In this document: in pieces, positions 7,570 to 15,126 of the stretch
Layout: each line of letters begins with the position of its first letter
How positions within the stretch are numbered: position 1 is the stretch's first letter
NCBI GenBank assembly: GCA_017694275.1
Contig: JADINB010000047.1
Location: 1-16,605, forward strand
Origin: Candidatus Egerieousia excrementavium
GTDB taxonomy: Bacteria > Bacteroidota > Bacteroidia > Bacteroidales > UBA932
Direction: 5' to 3'
Length of the DNA stretch: 16,605 nucleotides
Translations under genes and position numbers: made by a program
The notes under the pieces: generated by a model
The model's input: only the letters and a program-made list of their open reading frames with translations
Told to the model about the DNA's origin: nothing
Databases searched by the model: none

Positions 7570-7600
7570 TTTGTCAAAATGATAAAATATGCTACTTTTG
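7570..7600 (+). promoter_or_regulatory. Bacteroidetes sigma-type promoter of rplU-rpmA
   Basis: TTTG at 7570-7573 and TACTTTTG at 7593-7600 are separated by exactly 19 bases. This fits the primary sigma factor consensus of Bacteroidetes (TTTG-N19 to 21-TAnnTTTG). Transcription should start about five to seven bases downstream, near 7606, giving a leader of roughly 90 bases before rplU. Confidence 0.8.
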
Positions 7601-7621
7601 TAGTCCGAAAAACAGTGAAAA

Positions 7622-7674
7622 GGTTGTCAAGCTATTGAGTAAGAGTTGTTTAAATGAAACAGCCGCTTGCTGCC
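7622..7674 (+). promoter_or_regulatory. Foldable 5' leader of rplU, possible ribosomal-protein control element
   Basis: Within the leader, GTTGTTT (7645-7651) pairs with AAACAGC (7657-7663) around a five-base loop (one G-U pair). CAAGC (7628-7632) pairs with GCTTG (7665-7669). The outer helix can be extended by pairs between 7622-7626 and 7670-7674 with one mismatch and a bulge. The result is an irregular stem with a 12-base one-sided internal loop (7633-7644), ending 22 bases before the rplU start. Ribosomal protein operons are often autoregulated through such leaders; that function here is inference. Confidence 0.35.
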
Positions 7675-7696
7675 AAAAATTTTAAACAAAAATTTT

Positions 7697-8005
7697 ATGT
7701 ACGCAATTGTAGATATTGCAGGCCAACAGTTCAAGGTAGAGGCAGGAAGAAAGATTTATGTACACCGCCTCAAAGATGAAGTCGGAGCCTCTGTTACCTT
7801 TGACAAGGTGCTATTGACAGACAACGACGGTGCGGTAAAACTTGGTTCTCCCTATGTTGAGGGTGCTGCCGTGAAGGCAACCGTATTGGAGCACCTTAAG
7901 GGAAACAAGGTTATCGTTTTCAAGAAGAAACGCCGCAAAGGCTATAAGAAAAAGAACGGTCACCGTCAGTATTTAACACAAATTCAGATTGAATCAATCG
8001 CTTAA
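7697..8005 (+). CDS. rplU: 50S ribosomal protein L21
   Basis: A 102-residue protein starting MYAIVDIAGQQFKVEAGRK, the near-universal L21 N-terminus. The open frame continues upstream to a TTG at 7667, but the conserved start fixes the ATG at 7697. The central VTFDKVLL and the basic KKKRRKGYKKKNGHRQ stretch near the C-terminus, which binds 23S rRNA, are intact. L21 is a large-subunit protein that contacts L20 and 23S rRNA. The AT-rich sequence before the ATG has no Shine-Dalgarno motif, as is usual in this phylum. rpmA follows after 19 bases and shares the promoter at 7570-7600. Confidence 0.97.
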   Translation: MYAIVDIAGQQFKVEAGRKIYVHRLKDEVGASVTFDKVLLTDNDGAVKLGSPYVEGAAVKATVLEHLKGNKVIVFKKKRRKGYKKKNGHRQYLTQIQIESIA

Positions 8006-8024
8006 TTGGTAAAAAGGAAAGATT

Positions 8025-8294
8025 ATGGCTCATAAAAAAGGTGTCGGCAGTTCAAAAAACGGCCGTGAATCACAAAGTAAAAGATTGGGCGTAAAACTGT
8101 TCGGTGGACAGAACGCCAAAGCCGGAAACATTTTGGTTCGCCAAAGGGGAACCGTTCACTATCCGGGTCTTAATGTAGGAATGGGTAAGGATCATACTCT
8201 TTTCGCTTTGGTAGACGGAGTGGTAAAATTTACCAAAAAGGCGGAAAGCAAGTCTTATGTCTCGATTATTCCTTTTGAGAATCTTAACAACTAA
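8025..8294 (+). CDS. rpmA: 50S ribosomal protein L27
   Basis: An 89-residue protein starting MAHKKGVGSSKNGRESQSKR. Its flexible N-terminal tail reaches the peptidyl-transferase centre of the ribosome. The signature GNILVRQRGT and the HPG-like block (HYPGLNVGMGKDHTLFALVDG) are present. There is no N-terminal extension of the type that Firmicutes cleave off. A purine-rich AAAGGAAAG precedes the start, the closest thing to a Shine-Dalgarno sequence in this operon. It is the second and last gene of the rplU operon, since a strong terminator begins about 30 bases after its stop. Confidence 0.97.
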   Translation: MAHKKGVGSSKNGRESQSKRLGVKLFGGQNAKAGNILVRQRGTVHYPGLNVGMGKDHTLFALVDGVVKFTKKAESKSYVSIIPFENLNN

Positions 8295-8325
8295 GATAAT
8301 CGAGGGAAGCAATGCTATGCAGAAT

Positions 8326-8361
8326 AGAGGAGCAACCCTTTGCGGGTGCTCCTCTTTTGTT
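8326..8361 (+). terminator. Rho-independent terminator after rpmA
   Basis: AGAGGAGCA (8326-8334) pairs with TGCTCCTCT (8347-8355). After a single bulged A, CCC (8336-8338) pairs with GGG (8344-8346) around loop TTTGC. A T-rich tail (TTTTGTTT, from 8355) follows. This canonical GC-rich hairpin with T run ends the rplU-rpmA transcript. It also argues against any serS start upstream of 8406, because an in-frame TTG at 8340 lies inside the hairpin. Confidence 0.9.
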
Positions 8362-8405
8362 TGGCATTCATTACAACAGTCGTAACGGAAGTAACAACAA
8401 GATAT

Positions 8406-9680
8406 ATGCTGACATTAAAATTATTGAGGGAAAATCCCGATTTTGTAGTAGAAAGACTCTCTGTAAAGAACTTTGATGCAAAAGAGATTGTAGATGACGT
8501 TTTAAGATACGACTCTCTCAGGCGCGAGCATCAGACACAGCTCGACGCTGTTCTTGCGGAGCAGAACAAAAAGGCCAAGGAGATTGGCACACTCATGAAA
8601 GAGGGCAGGAAAGAGCAGGCAGAAGAGGTAAAGGCACAGGTTGCAAAGTTGAAAGTCAAGTCTTCTGATCTGGAAAAACTCATGGAGGAGGAAAACGGCA
8701 AGATGCTGGAGCGTCTTGTTCTGCTGCCGAATATTCCTGCACCTGAAGTCCCGCTTGGAAAATCGTCGGAAGACAACGTGGTGGTACGGCAGGGTGGAGA
8801 GATTCCTCAGTTGCCTGAAAATGCAAAACCTCACTGGGAACTGGCAAAAGATTTGGATTTCATAGATTTTGATTTGGGCGTAAAGCTTACCGGAGCAGGT
8901 TTCCCTGTTTATAAGGGGAAAGGTGCAAGAATCCAGAGGGCCCTTATTTCGTTTTTCCTCGACAGGAACACGAAGGCCGGTTATCTGGAAATCCAGCCCC
9001 CGCTGGTTGTAAACCAGATGTCGGCCTATGCGACAGGCCAGCTGCCCGACAAAAGCGAGCAGATGTACCATGTAAACCTCGATGACTTTTATCTGATTCC
9101 CACGGCAGAGGTGCCTGTTACGAACATTTACAGAGATACCATACTCAACAGGGAGGACTTCCCCATAAAGATGACAGCCTACACACAGTGCTTCAGAAGA
9201 GAGGCCGGCTCGTACGGCAAAGACGTAAGGGGCCTTAACAGGCTGCACCAGTTCGACAAGGTGGAGATTGTGCAGCTTTCTCTTCCCGAAAACTCCTACA
9301 ATGCGCTGGAGGGAATGGTCAAGCATGTGGAGAGCCTTGTGCAGGAGCTGGAACTGCCTTACAGAATCGTAAGGCTTTGCGGCGGAGACATGAGCTTTAC
9401 TTCTGCAATAACCTATGATTTCGAGGTATTCTCGGCCGCACAGAAGAGATGGTTGGAAGTCAGTTCGGTTTCAAATTTCGAATCATTCCAGGCAAACCGC
9501 ATGAAACTCAGATTCCGCGACGAGAACGGCAAGCCGCAGCTCGCCCATACCCTGAACGGCAGTTCTCTGGCACTGCCCCGCATTCTGGCAGCACTTATTG
9601 AGAACAACCAGACGGCAGACGGCAGGATTCGTCTGCCCAAGGCTCTGGTAGAGTATGCAGGTTTCTCATATATAGACTGA
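8406..9680 (+). CDS. serS: Seryl-tRNA synthetase
   Basis: A 424-residue class II aminoacyl-tRNA synthetase that charges tRNA-Ser (and tRNA-Sec where present) with serine. The ATG at 8406 gives the standard MLTLKLLRENPD start. The frame extends to a TTG at 8340, but that lies in the upstream terminator. Residues about 28-108 form the long antiparallel coiled-coil arm that grips the tRNA extra arm. Motif 1 is near 174-199, the serine-site TAEVP at 233-237, motif 2 (TQCFRREAGSYGKDVRGLNR) at 260-279 with HQFDKVE following, and motif 3 (NGSSLALPRILAALIENNQ) at 384-402. It is complete, with usual length and no missing motif. No clear promoter was found in the 44 bases after the terminator. ruvC follows 27 bases downstream. 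Confidence 0.97.
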   Translation: MLTLKLLRENPDFVVERLSVKNFDAKEIVDDVLRYDSLRREHQTQLDAVLAEQNKKAKEIGTLMKEGRKEQAEEVKAQVAKLKVKSSDLEKLMEEENGKMLERLVLLPNIPAPEVPLGKSSEDNVVVRQGGEIPQLPENAKPHWELAKDLDFIDFDLGVKLTGAGFPVYKGKGARIQRALISFFLDRNTKAGYLEIQPPLVVNQMSAYATGQLPDKSEQMYHVNLDDFYLIPTAEVPVTNIYRDTILNREDFPIKMTAYTQCFRREAGSYGKDVRGLNRLHQFDKVEIVQLSLPENSYNALEGMVKHVESLVQELELPYRIVRLCGGDMSFTSAITYDFEVFSAAQKRWLEVSSVSNFESFQANRMKLRFRDENGKPQLAHTLNGSSLALPRILAALIENNQTADGRIRLPKALVEYAGFSYID

Positions 9681-9707
9681 TTTCTTCTCCATACTGTGCA
9701 TTGAGGC

Positions 9708-10265
9708 GTGGAAAAAGAGAAGATAATACTGGGAATTGACCCCGGGACCCGGATTCTGGGCTTTGGGGTCATTCGTTTGTCAGGCACCAAGGCTGAGTTT
9801 GTGGAAATGGGCGTGGTTAACCTGAAAAGCGAAAAGGATCATTTTTCAGCCCTGAAGCGCATATTGTCTGAAGTCTCCGCAATCATAGAGAAGTATCTTC
9901 CCGATGAACTTGCAATAGAGGCTCCGTTTTACGGAAAGAACGCCCAGGTAATGCTTAAGCTCGGGCGTGCACAGGGCATGGCCATTTCCGCTGCCCTTTC
10001 GCATGACATCCCCGTGTTCGAATATCCGCCAAGGAGCGTGAAAATGGCTGTTACAGGAAGGGGAGGGGCTTCAAAGGAACAGGTGGCGGCAATGGTGCAA
10101 AACCTGCTGCATATAGACTCTCCGCAGGAGAATCTTGATGCCACAGATGCCCTTGCAATAGCCATGTGCCATTATTTCAGCCTGATGTCGCCTTTGACCC
10201 ACAAGACGAAAAAATGCAGTTGGAGCGAGTTCGTGAAGGCCCATCCCGAAAAGATAAAAAAATAG
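9708..10265 (+). CDS. ruvC: Holliday junction resolvase RuvC
   Basis: A 185-residue protein starting at a GTG; an in-frame TGA at 9702-9704 rules out an earlier start. RuvC is the endonuclease that cuts four-way DNA junctions after RuvAB branch migration in recombinational repair. The four catalytic acidic residues are visible: Asp11 (GIDPGTRILGFG), Glu71 (AIEAPFYGKN), Asp144 and Asp147 (NLDATDALAIAMCH). The GRGGASKEQV segment (117-126), part of the DNA-binding face, is intact. It lies 27 bases after serS on the same strand, so the two are probably co-transcribed. Confidence 0.95.
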   Translation: MEKEKIILGIDPGTRILGFGVIRLSGTKAEFVEMGVVNLKSEKDHFSALKRILSEVSAIIEKYLPDELAIEAPFYGKNAQVMLKLGRAQGMAISAALSHDIPVFEYPPRSVKMAVTGRGGASKEQVAAMVQNLLHIDSPQENLDATDALAIAMCHYFSLMSPLTHKTKKCSWSEFVKAHPEKIKK

Positions 10266-10272
10266 TTTTCCG

Positions 10273-10300
10273 GACTTGACTTTTGCGCAAAAGCGGAGTC
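10273..10300 (+). other. Hairpin downstream of ruvC
   Basis: A perfect 14-base palindrome, CTTTTGCGCAAAAG (10280-10293), is flanked by arms GACTT (10273-10277) and GAGTC (10296-10300), separated by two-base mismatches. It lies between ruvC and the outer-membrane protein gene. There is no T run after it, so it is not a canonical terminator. It could be a weak terminator, a mRNA-end stabiliser or a regulator site. Confidence 0.35.
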
Positions 10301-10331
10301 TAACTGCTGTATAAAGTTTCGACAAAAAACA

Positions 10332-13163
10332 ATGGTAATGAAGCGTAGAACATCCTGTTTTGCTATATTGTTTCTAATATTTTTGTTTTCACTGAATTAT
10401 GACGCCGCGGCGCAGAGCTCGCCATCTCCGGCCCCGCAACCCTCCGGAACTTATCTCAAGATGACTCTTCTCGACAGTCTGGCAAAGACTCCGCTCGAGT
10501 ATGCTTCGGTGGTGGCCTCCTATGTGGGCGGAACAAGCAAGAAATACGGCATGAGCGACGAATCTGGAGTTGTAACCATCCAGAACATGGGAGTCGGAAG
10601 GGCAACTGTTACCGTAGACTATATGGGATATAAGCCAAAGAACTGGACGGTAGACATAAAGAGAGGTGCGAACGACATGGGGACTCTCTACCTGCAGGAA
10701 GACGTGAACATGCTGGAGGCGGCAACGGTAATAGGCATAGCCAACCAGATGACCGTCAAGAAAGATACCATTGAGTATACTGCAGCATCGGTAAAGGTCA
10801 ACGATTCAGACGTATTGGAGGAGCTTCTCAAGAAACTGCCCGGAATAGAGATAGATTCTGAGGGAAACATTACGGCTAACGGAGAGACTGTAGACAAGAT
10901 AATGATAGACGGGAAGACTTTCTTTCTCGACGACCCGCAGCTTGCCACCAAGAACATTCCGGCAAAAATAGTAGACAAGGTGAGGGTTGTGGAGCGCAAG
11001 TCTGACCAGGCCCGCTTTACCGGTATCGACGATGGCGAGGAGGAGACTGTCATAGACCTGAGTGTCAAGAAAGGTATGATGAATGGCTGGTTCGGAAACC
11101 TTACAGGAGGCTACGGTACCAAGGAACGTTATCAGGCCGGCGGCATGATTGGCAAGTTTACGGGAAACTCTCAGATAAGCCTTATCGGCAATGCCAACAA
11201 TACCAACAACAGGGGCTTTATGGATATAGCTGGCTCTATGATGGGCAACATGCGTGTGGGGCGAATAAGGTTTGGCGGAGGCGGTATCCTTGAGTCGTAT
11301 ATGGGCGGTGTAAATGCAAATACCACTCTCAATGAGGGCAAGCTGGAGCTTTCCGGCAACTATCTGTACAGCGGCTCGGAAAATACGGTAGAGGAGAGGC
11401 GGAACCGCGAGACAATACTTGGAGGAGGTTCCTCTTCACTCTATAACAATGAAACTACGCGTGACATTACAAATACAGACGGCCACAGGGTAGGCCTGGA
11501 GATGGAGTATGATATTTCGGAGAATACTTCAATCATATTCCGTCCGACATTCGACTTTACCGGTGGCAGTTTCAGCAATACCAACGAGTTTACGACCATG
11601 ACCGGAGAAGAGAACACGAATTCCGGACTGAGCGAGTCATGGGGCGACAATGATGCGGAGCGTTTCAGGGGAATGTTCCTCTTGCGCCAGCGTCTGGGAA
11701 AGCCGGGAAGAACCCTCTCCCTCAGGCTAGACTACAACATATCCAACAATGAACTCGACGGTTACAACTATTCCGAGACAGATTATTTCGAGAATAACGT
11801 GGAGTCTGGAAGCGAAATAGTAGACCAGTTCTATACCCAGAACGAGAAGAGCTATACTTTGGGCGGACGGTTCTCATACACGGAGCCGCTCGGGAAAAAC
11901 TTTTTTGTAGAAGGGGCATACAGGTACAGCTACAAAAATACAGATTCAGACAAGGATACCTACAACAAGGGCGCAAGCGGCGAATATGACAGCATAGACG
12001 AAGAATACTCAAGCCATTATGAAAATACCTTCATAACCCAGCAGGCTGAGCTGAACTTCATGAAGCAGGAGCAGAAATACAACATTACGCTCGGAGTCTC
12101 CATGCAGCCTTCAACCACCAAGAGTCTCGGGCTGGCAAGAGATACTTCATACAGTGTAATTAATTTTGCTCCGTCTGCAAGGATAGACTACAGATTTTCA
12201 GACCAGAAATTCCTGAGAATAAGATATAGGGGCAGAACATCACAGCCTTCGATAAACCAGTTAATGCCTATCCCCGACAATTCAGACCCTCTGAAGATAA
12301 CAATGGGAAACATGGACCTTAACCCTGAATTCTCTCATAGCCTGAGAGCCGAGTACAGGGTAAGCAATCCAAAGAACTACAGCTGGTTCAGCGCAATGCT
12401 CAACGGGTCGTATACTACAGACAAGATAGTGAACAGAAACTGGTACGACGAAAACGGTGTGCAATATACCCAGCCCTACAACGACGGTACGGGAGTCTAC
12501 TCACTTACGGGCAGAATCCTGTTCAATTCCAAGATCGCCCAGTCTAAGTTCTCCATAATGAACTTTACCAGCATCAGGTTCGGCAACGGAATAAGCTATG
12601 TGAGCGCATCAGAAGACGATGTGGCTCTTGAAGATTCTTACTTAAAGAACATAAACAAGACATTTTCCGTTTCAGAAAACCTGGGCTTTACATATAGAGA
12701 CGACATGTTTGAATTCAGGCTGTTCGGTACAATGCGCTACAACAACACATGGTATTCAATCCAGAGCATGAGCGGCGTGGATACATGGACCAATTCGGTA
12801 AGCGGTTCTGTCAACGCCTCGCTGCCTGCCGGCTTCAATGTCACTTCAGACATCTCGCATACTTTCTATATAGGTTACAGCGACGGATACGGAGAGTCTT
12901 CTACCGTATGGAATGCGGAACTGTCGAAAAATCTCTTCAAAGACAAGCTTACGCTCAAGGCTAAGATTTACGATATATTGAAAGACAGCCAGAACTCATC
13001 GCGGACTACAACCGACAACTACATTGAAGATTTGGAAAACAATACCCTGGGACAGTATATGATGTTCTCTGTGGTGTGGAGATTCGGAAACTTTGGCGGC
13101 GACAGGATGATGGGGCCCGGTTCCAGAGGCGGCCGTCCCGGACCTCCCCCTCCAAGAAGATAG
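10332..13163 (+). CDS. TonB-receptor-like outer-membrane beta-barrel protein
   Basis: A 943-residue protein with a signal peptide (hydrophobic about 9-22, then DAAAQ). ATG 10332 is used here; ATG 10338 is equally possible. Residues about 41-116 form a carboxypeptidase-regulatory-like beta-sandwich (LDSLAKTPLEYASVVASYVG; GVVTIQNMGVGRATVTVDYM). Residues about 130-245 resemble a TonB-receptor plug (VLEELLKKLPGIEIDSEGNI; VDKVRVVERKSDQARFTG). The remainder is rich in alternating aromatic strands typical of the Bacteroidetes outer-membrane barrel family (PF14905-type). The last barrel strand appears to be MMFSVVWRFGNF, followed by a Gly/Pro/Arg tail ending PGPPPPRR. Its cargo is unknown. No SusD-like partner gene is adjacent, so a glycan-import pair is not supported. 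Separated from ruvC by 66 bases. Confidence 0.85.
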   Translation: MVMKRRTSCFAILFLIFLFSLNYDAAAQSSPSPAPQPSGTYLKMTLLDSLAKTPLEYASVVASYVGGTSKKYGMSDESGVVTIQNMGVGRATVTVDYMGYKPKNWTVDIKRGANDMGTLYLQEDVNMLEAATVIGIANQMTVKKDTIEYTAASVKVNDSDVLEELLKKLPGIEIDSEGNITANGETVDKIMIDGKTFFLDDPQLATKNIPAKIVDKVRVVERKSDQARFTGIDDGEEETVIDLSVKKGMMNGWFGNLTGGYGTKERYQAGGMIGKFTGNSQISLIGNANNTNNRGFMDIAGSMMGNMRVGRIRFGGGGILESYMGGVNANTTLNEGKLELSGNYLYSGSENTVEERRNRETILGGGSSSLYNNETTRDITNTDGHRVGLEMEYDISENTSIIFRPTFDFTGGSFSNTNEFTTMTGEENTNSGLSESWGDNDAERFRGMFLLRQRLGKPGRTLSLRLDYNISNNELDGYNYSETDYFENNVESGSEIVDQFYTQNEKSYTLGGRFSYTEPLGKNFFVEGAYRYSYKNTDSDKDTYNKGASGEYDSIDEEYSSHYENTFITQQAELNFMKQEQKYNITLGVSMQPSTTKSLGLARDTSYSVINFAPSARIDYRFSDQKFLRIRYRGRTSQPSINQLMPIPDNSDPLKITMGNMDLNPEFSHSLRAEYRVSNPKNYSWFSAMLNGSYTTDKIVNRNWYDENGVQYTQPYNDGTGVYSLTGRILFNSKIAQSKFSIMNFTSIRFGNGISYVSASEDDVALEDSYLKNINKTFSVSENLGFTYRDDMFEFRLFGTMRYNNTWYSIQSMSGVDTWTNSVSGSVNASLPAGFNVTSDISHTFYIGYSDGYGESSTVWNAELSKNLFKDKLTLKAKIYDILKDSQNSSRTTTDNYIEDLENNTLGQYMMFSVVWRFGNFGGDRMMGPGSRGGRPGPPPPRR

Positions 13164-13176
13164 GCAGGTTTGCCTA
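13161..13176. other. Short hairpin between convergent genes
   Basis: TAGGCA (13161-13166) and TGCCTA (13171-13176) form a perfect six-base stem with loop GGTT. It begins at the stop codon of the barrel gene and lies eight bases from the end of the convergent pseudouridine synthase gene. It could help end transcription from either side, but lacks a T tail. Confidence 0.3.
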
Positions 13177-13183
13177 CCGGCCG

Positions 13184-14281
13184 TTATTCTTCTTCCAGCT
13201 CGTGGCTGTTGGCATATTTTCTCCACTTGCAGGCCAGGGCTTCCATATCTTCCGGCAGCGGCGCCTCGAAAAAGAGATGTTTGCCTGAGACCGGGTGTAT
13301 GAAACCCAGAGTCCTGGCGTGAAGCGCCTGTCGTGGCAATATCTTGAAGCAATTGTCTATGAACTGTTTGTATTTAGAGTAGAGGGTGCCTTTCAGAATG
13401 CGGTCACCTCCATAGCGTTCGTCGTTGAAAAGAGGATGCCCTATGTAGTTCATGTGTACGCGAATCTGGTGAGTCCTTCCCGTCTCGAGCCTGCATTCTA
13501 CCATTGTCACATATCCGAACCGTTCAATGACACGATAGTGGGTGACAGCATGTTTTCCTATGTCACCTTCTGGAAATACCTTGAAACGCAGCCTGTCGTT
13601 AGGGTCACGCGCTATGTTTCCGGTAATGGTTCCCTCGTCTTCCGCCACGTTGCCCCATACTATTGCCACATACTTGCGTTCTATGGTATGGTTGAAAAAC
13701 TGTTTTGCAAGGTGAAGCTGTGCAAGGTCGTTCTTGGCAACCACAAGCAGCCCTGAAGTGTCTTTGTCTATTCTGTGGACCAGCATCCCCATACGCTCGT
13801 CGCTTCCGGATTCCTTGTCAAGGTAATATGCAAGCGCATTGACAAGTGTGCCGTGAACATGCCCGTGGCCGGGATGCACTACCAGCCCGGCTGGCTTGTT
13901 TATCACAAGCAGGTCGTTGTCTTCGTATGTGATTTCGAGCGGAATATCTTCAGGTATAATCTCCATGCTCCGTTTGCGGTACGGAAGATGGATTGTGATT
14001 ATATCGTTTGGCTTTACCTTGTAGTTGGCTTTCGTGGGATTCCCGTTAACCTTTACGTAACCGGCCTCTATGGCAAGCTGTATCCGGTTGCGGGAGGTCT
14101 TCTCCATGTGATCGGTAATGTATCTGTCGATACGGAGCAAAGACTGCCTGTTGTCTACGTTGAATCTGAAATGTTCGAACATTCCATCTTCGCTCAGCAG
14201 CTCGTCTGTCTGGTCTATGTATTCTTCGCCCTCCGGCTCAGAAATATTAAAGTTCTTTTCCACTCTTTTCAGGAATTTCAA
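13184..14281 (-). CDS. rluD: RluA/RluD-family 23S rRNA pseudouridine synthase
   Basis: A 365-residue enzyme that isomerises uridine to pseudouridine in RNA. Residues about 45-100 form an S4 RNA-binding domain (LLRIDRYITDHM; IEAGYVKVNGNPTKANYKVK). The catalytic domain begins near 115 (EDNDLLVINKPAGLVVHPGH). It carries the active-site motif HRIDKDTSGLLVVAKN with presumed catalytic Asp172, and the late motif CRLETGRTHQIRVHM. This layout fits the RluD subfamily, which in E. coli modifies 23S rRNA helix 69. Exact target sites cannot be told from sequence because Bacteroidetes carry several paralogues. The N-terminus has about 40 extra residues before the S4 domain. Its ATG lies inside the end of the PASTA gene (35-base overlap), suggesting translational coupling. 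Confidence 0.88.
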   Translation of the reverse strand: MKFLKRVEKNFNISEPEGEEYIDQTDELLSEDGMFEHFRFNVDNRQSLLRIDRYITDHMEKTSRNRIQLAIEAGYVKVNGNPTKANYKVKPNDIITIHLPYRKRSMEIIPEDIPLEITYEDNDLLVINKPAGLVVHPGHGHVHGTLVNALAYYLDKESGSDERMGMLVHRIDKDTSGLLVVAKNDLAQLHLAKQFFNHTIERKYVAIVWGNVAEDEGTITGNIARDPNDRLRFKVFPEGDIGKHAVTHYRVIERFGYVTMVECRLETGRTHQIRVHMNYIGHPLFNDERYGGDRILKGTLYSKYKQFIDNCFKILPRQALHARTLGFIHPVSGKHLFFEAPLPEDMEALACKWRKYANSHELEEE

Positions 14282-15098
14282 GAAGTGACTTGTCTTTTGT
14301 CAGATAGACTGTAACGGCAGAACCCATTTTTATCTTCACAGAGTCTGAATATTCCGGAATCTGCCTGTAGACCATTGCCTCCAGCGAATCTGAATAGTCC
14401 TGTACGGTGTTGTCGAAAAGGGCCGATGCAAGGTTGAGTGAATTTTCTGTCAGCGTGGCCTTAAGGCGGATATATGGAGTACCTCTCAGCTGCGGTATGT
14501 ATGTCATAGTGTCCTGGTCGTTGAGGCCGAGCACAAGGTCTATCTGGCTTTCCACCGGTATGTTCTTTCCGGGCGCTATTATCGAGCCATTGTAGTGCTG
14601 TTCGAGCACATTGTTTGTCGCAAGGTCCTGGCGGTAAATAAGATTGCCGACTCTCAACTGGTTGGCGGTCAGTTCAGACTGTGCCTGCCGCAACGAATAT
14701 CCTACAAGCGAAGGCATCTGCACGGTCTTTGCCAGCTTTGCGTTGATTGTAAGCAGTATGCGCCTGTTTTTCTTTACCATGCTCCCTTCTTTGGGGTTCT
14801 GCCTGTATATTGCGCCAGGTTCCATGCGGTTTATGTATACCGAATCTGTTATCTCTATCCTCATGTGGTTTGCAGCAGCTACCTTCCGTGCCTCTTCCAT
14901 TGTCATGTTTATGAAAGAGGGTACTTCGAGCTCCCTGTTGTGCCTGGTAATGAGTTTTAAAAGCAACATGATGATGCAAAGTGCCGCGAACGCGCAGACT
15001 ATTGCAAGCCCCAAATGTTTGAGCAGCACCTTGCCGGATATTGTCTCCTTCCCTGCCTTTTTCCCGGTTGTCTTAGTGGTTTTCTTTGTGTCCGCCAT
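14247..15098 (-). CDS. Membrane-anchored PASTA-domain protein
   Basis: A 283-residue protein with a Lys/Thr-rich cytoplasmic N-terminus (1-28), one transmembrane helix (about 29-50) and a periplasmic part made of three PASTA-like units. These lie at about 56-120 (VPSFINMTMEEARKVAAANH), 125-191 (MPSLVGYSLRQAQSELTANQ) and 198-268 (IPQLRGTPYIRLKATLTENS). PASTA domains bind peptidoglycan fragments or beta-lactams in Ser/Thr kinases and some penicillin-binding proteins. Here no kinase or transpeptidase domain is attached, so it is a stand-alone PASTA protein, a form common in Bacteroidetes next to rluD-type genes. A cell-wall-related role is inferred. It lies 28 bases after manC and overlaps rluD by 35 bases, so all three are probably one transcript. 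Confidence 0.88.
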   Translation of the reverse strand: MADTKKTTKTTGKKAGKETISGKVLLKHLGLAIVCAFAALCIIMLLLKLITRHNRELEVPSFINMTMEEARKVAAANHMRIEITDSVYINRMEPGAIYRQNPKEGSMVKKNRRILLTINAKLAKTVQMPSLVGYSLRQAQSELTANQLRVGNLIYRQDLATNNVLEQHYNGSIIAPGKNIPVESQIDLVLGLNDQDTMTYIPQLRGTPYIRLKATLTENSLNLASALFDNTVQDYSDSLEAMVYRQIPEYSDSVKIKMGSAVTVYLTKDKSLLEIPEKSGKEL

Positions 15099-15126
15099 CT
15101 TAAATAGTTTTCGCGAAGATAGTAAT

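Noticed and set aside
8340..8405. Upstream extension of serS to a TTG
   Set aside because: The TTG lies in the rpmA terminator hairpin, and the conserved SerRS N-terminus begins at the ATG at 8406.
8502..9326. 274-codon minus-strand frame opposite serS
   Set aside because: serS is complete with all class II motifs; the antisense product is Cys/Leu/Arg-rich without family features.
10332..13163. SusC-type glycan importer of a polysaccharide utilisation locus
   Set aside because: No SusD-like gene, glycoside hydrolase or regulator is adjacent, and the barrel resembles the PF14905 type rather than SusC.
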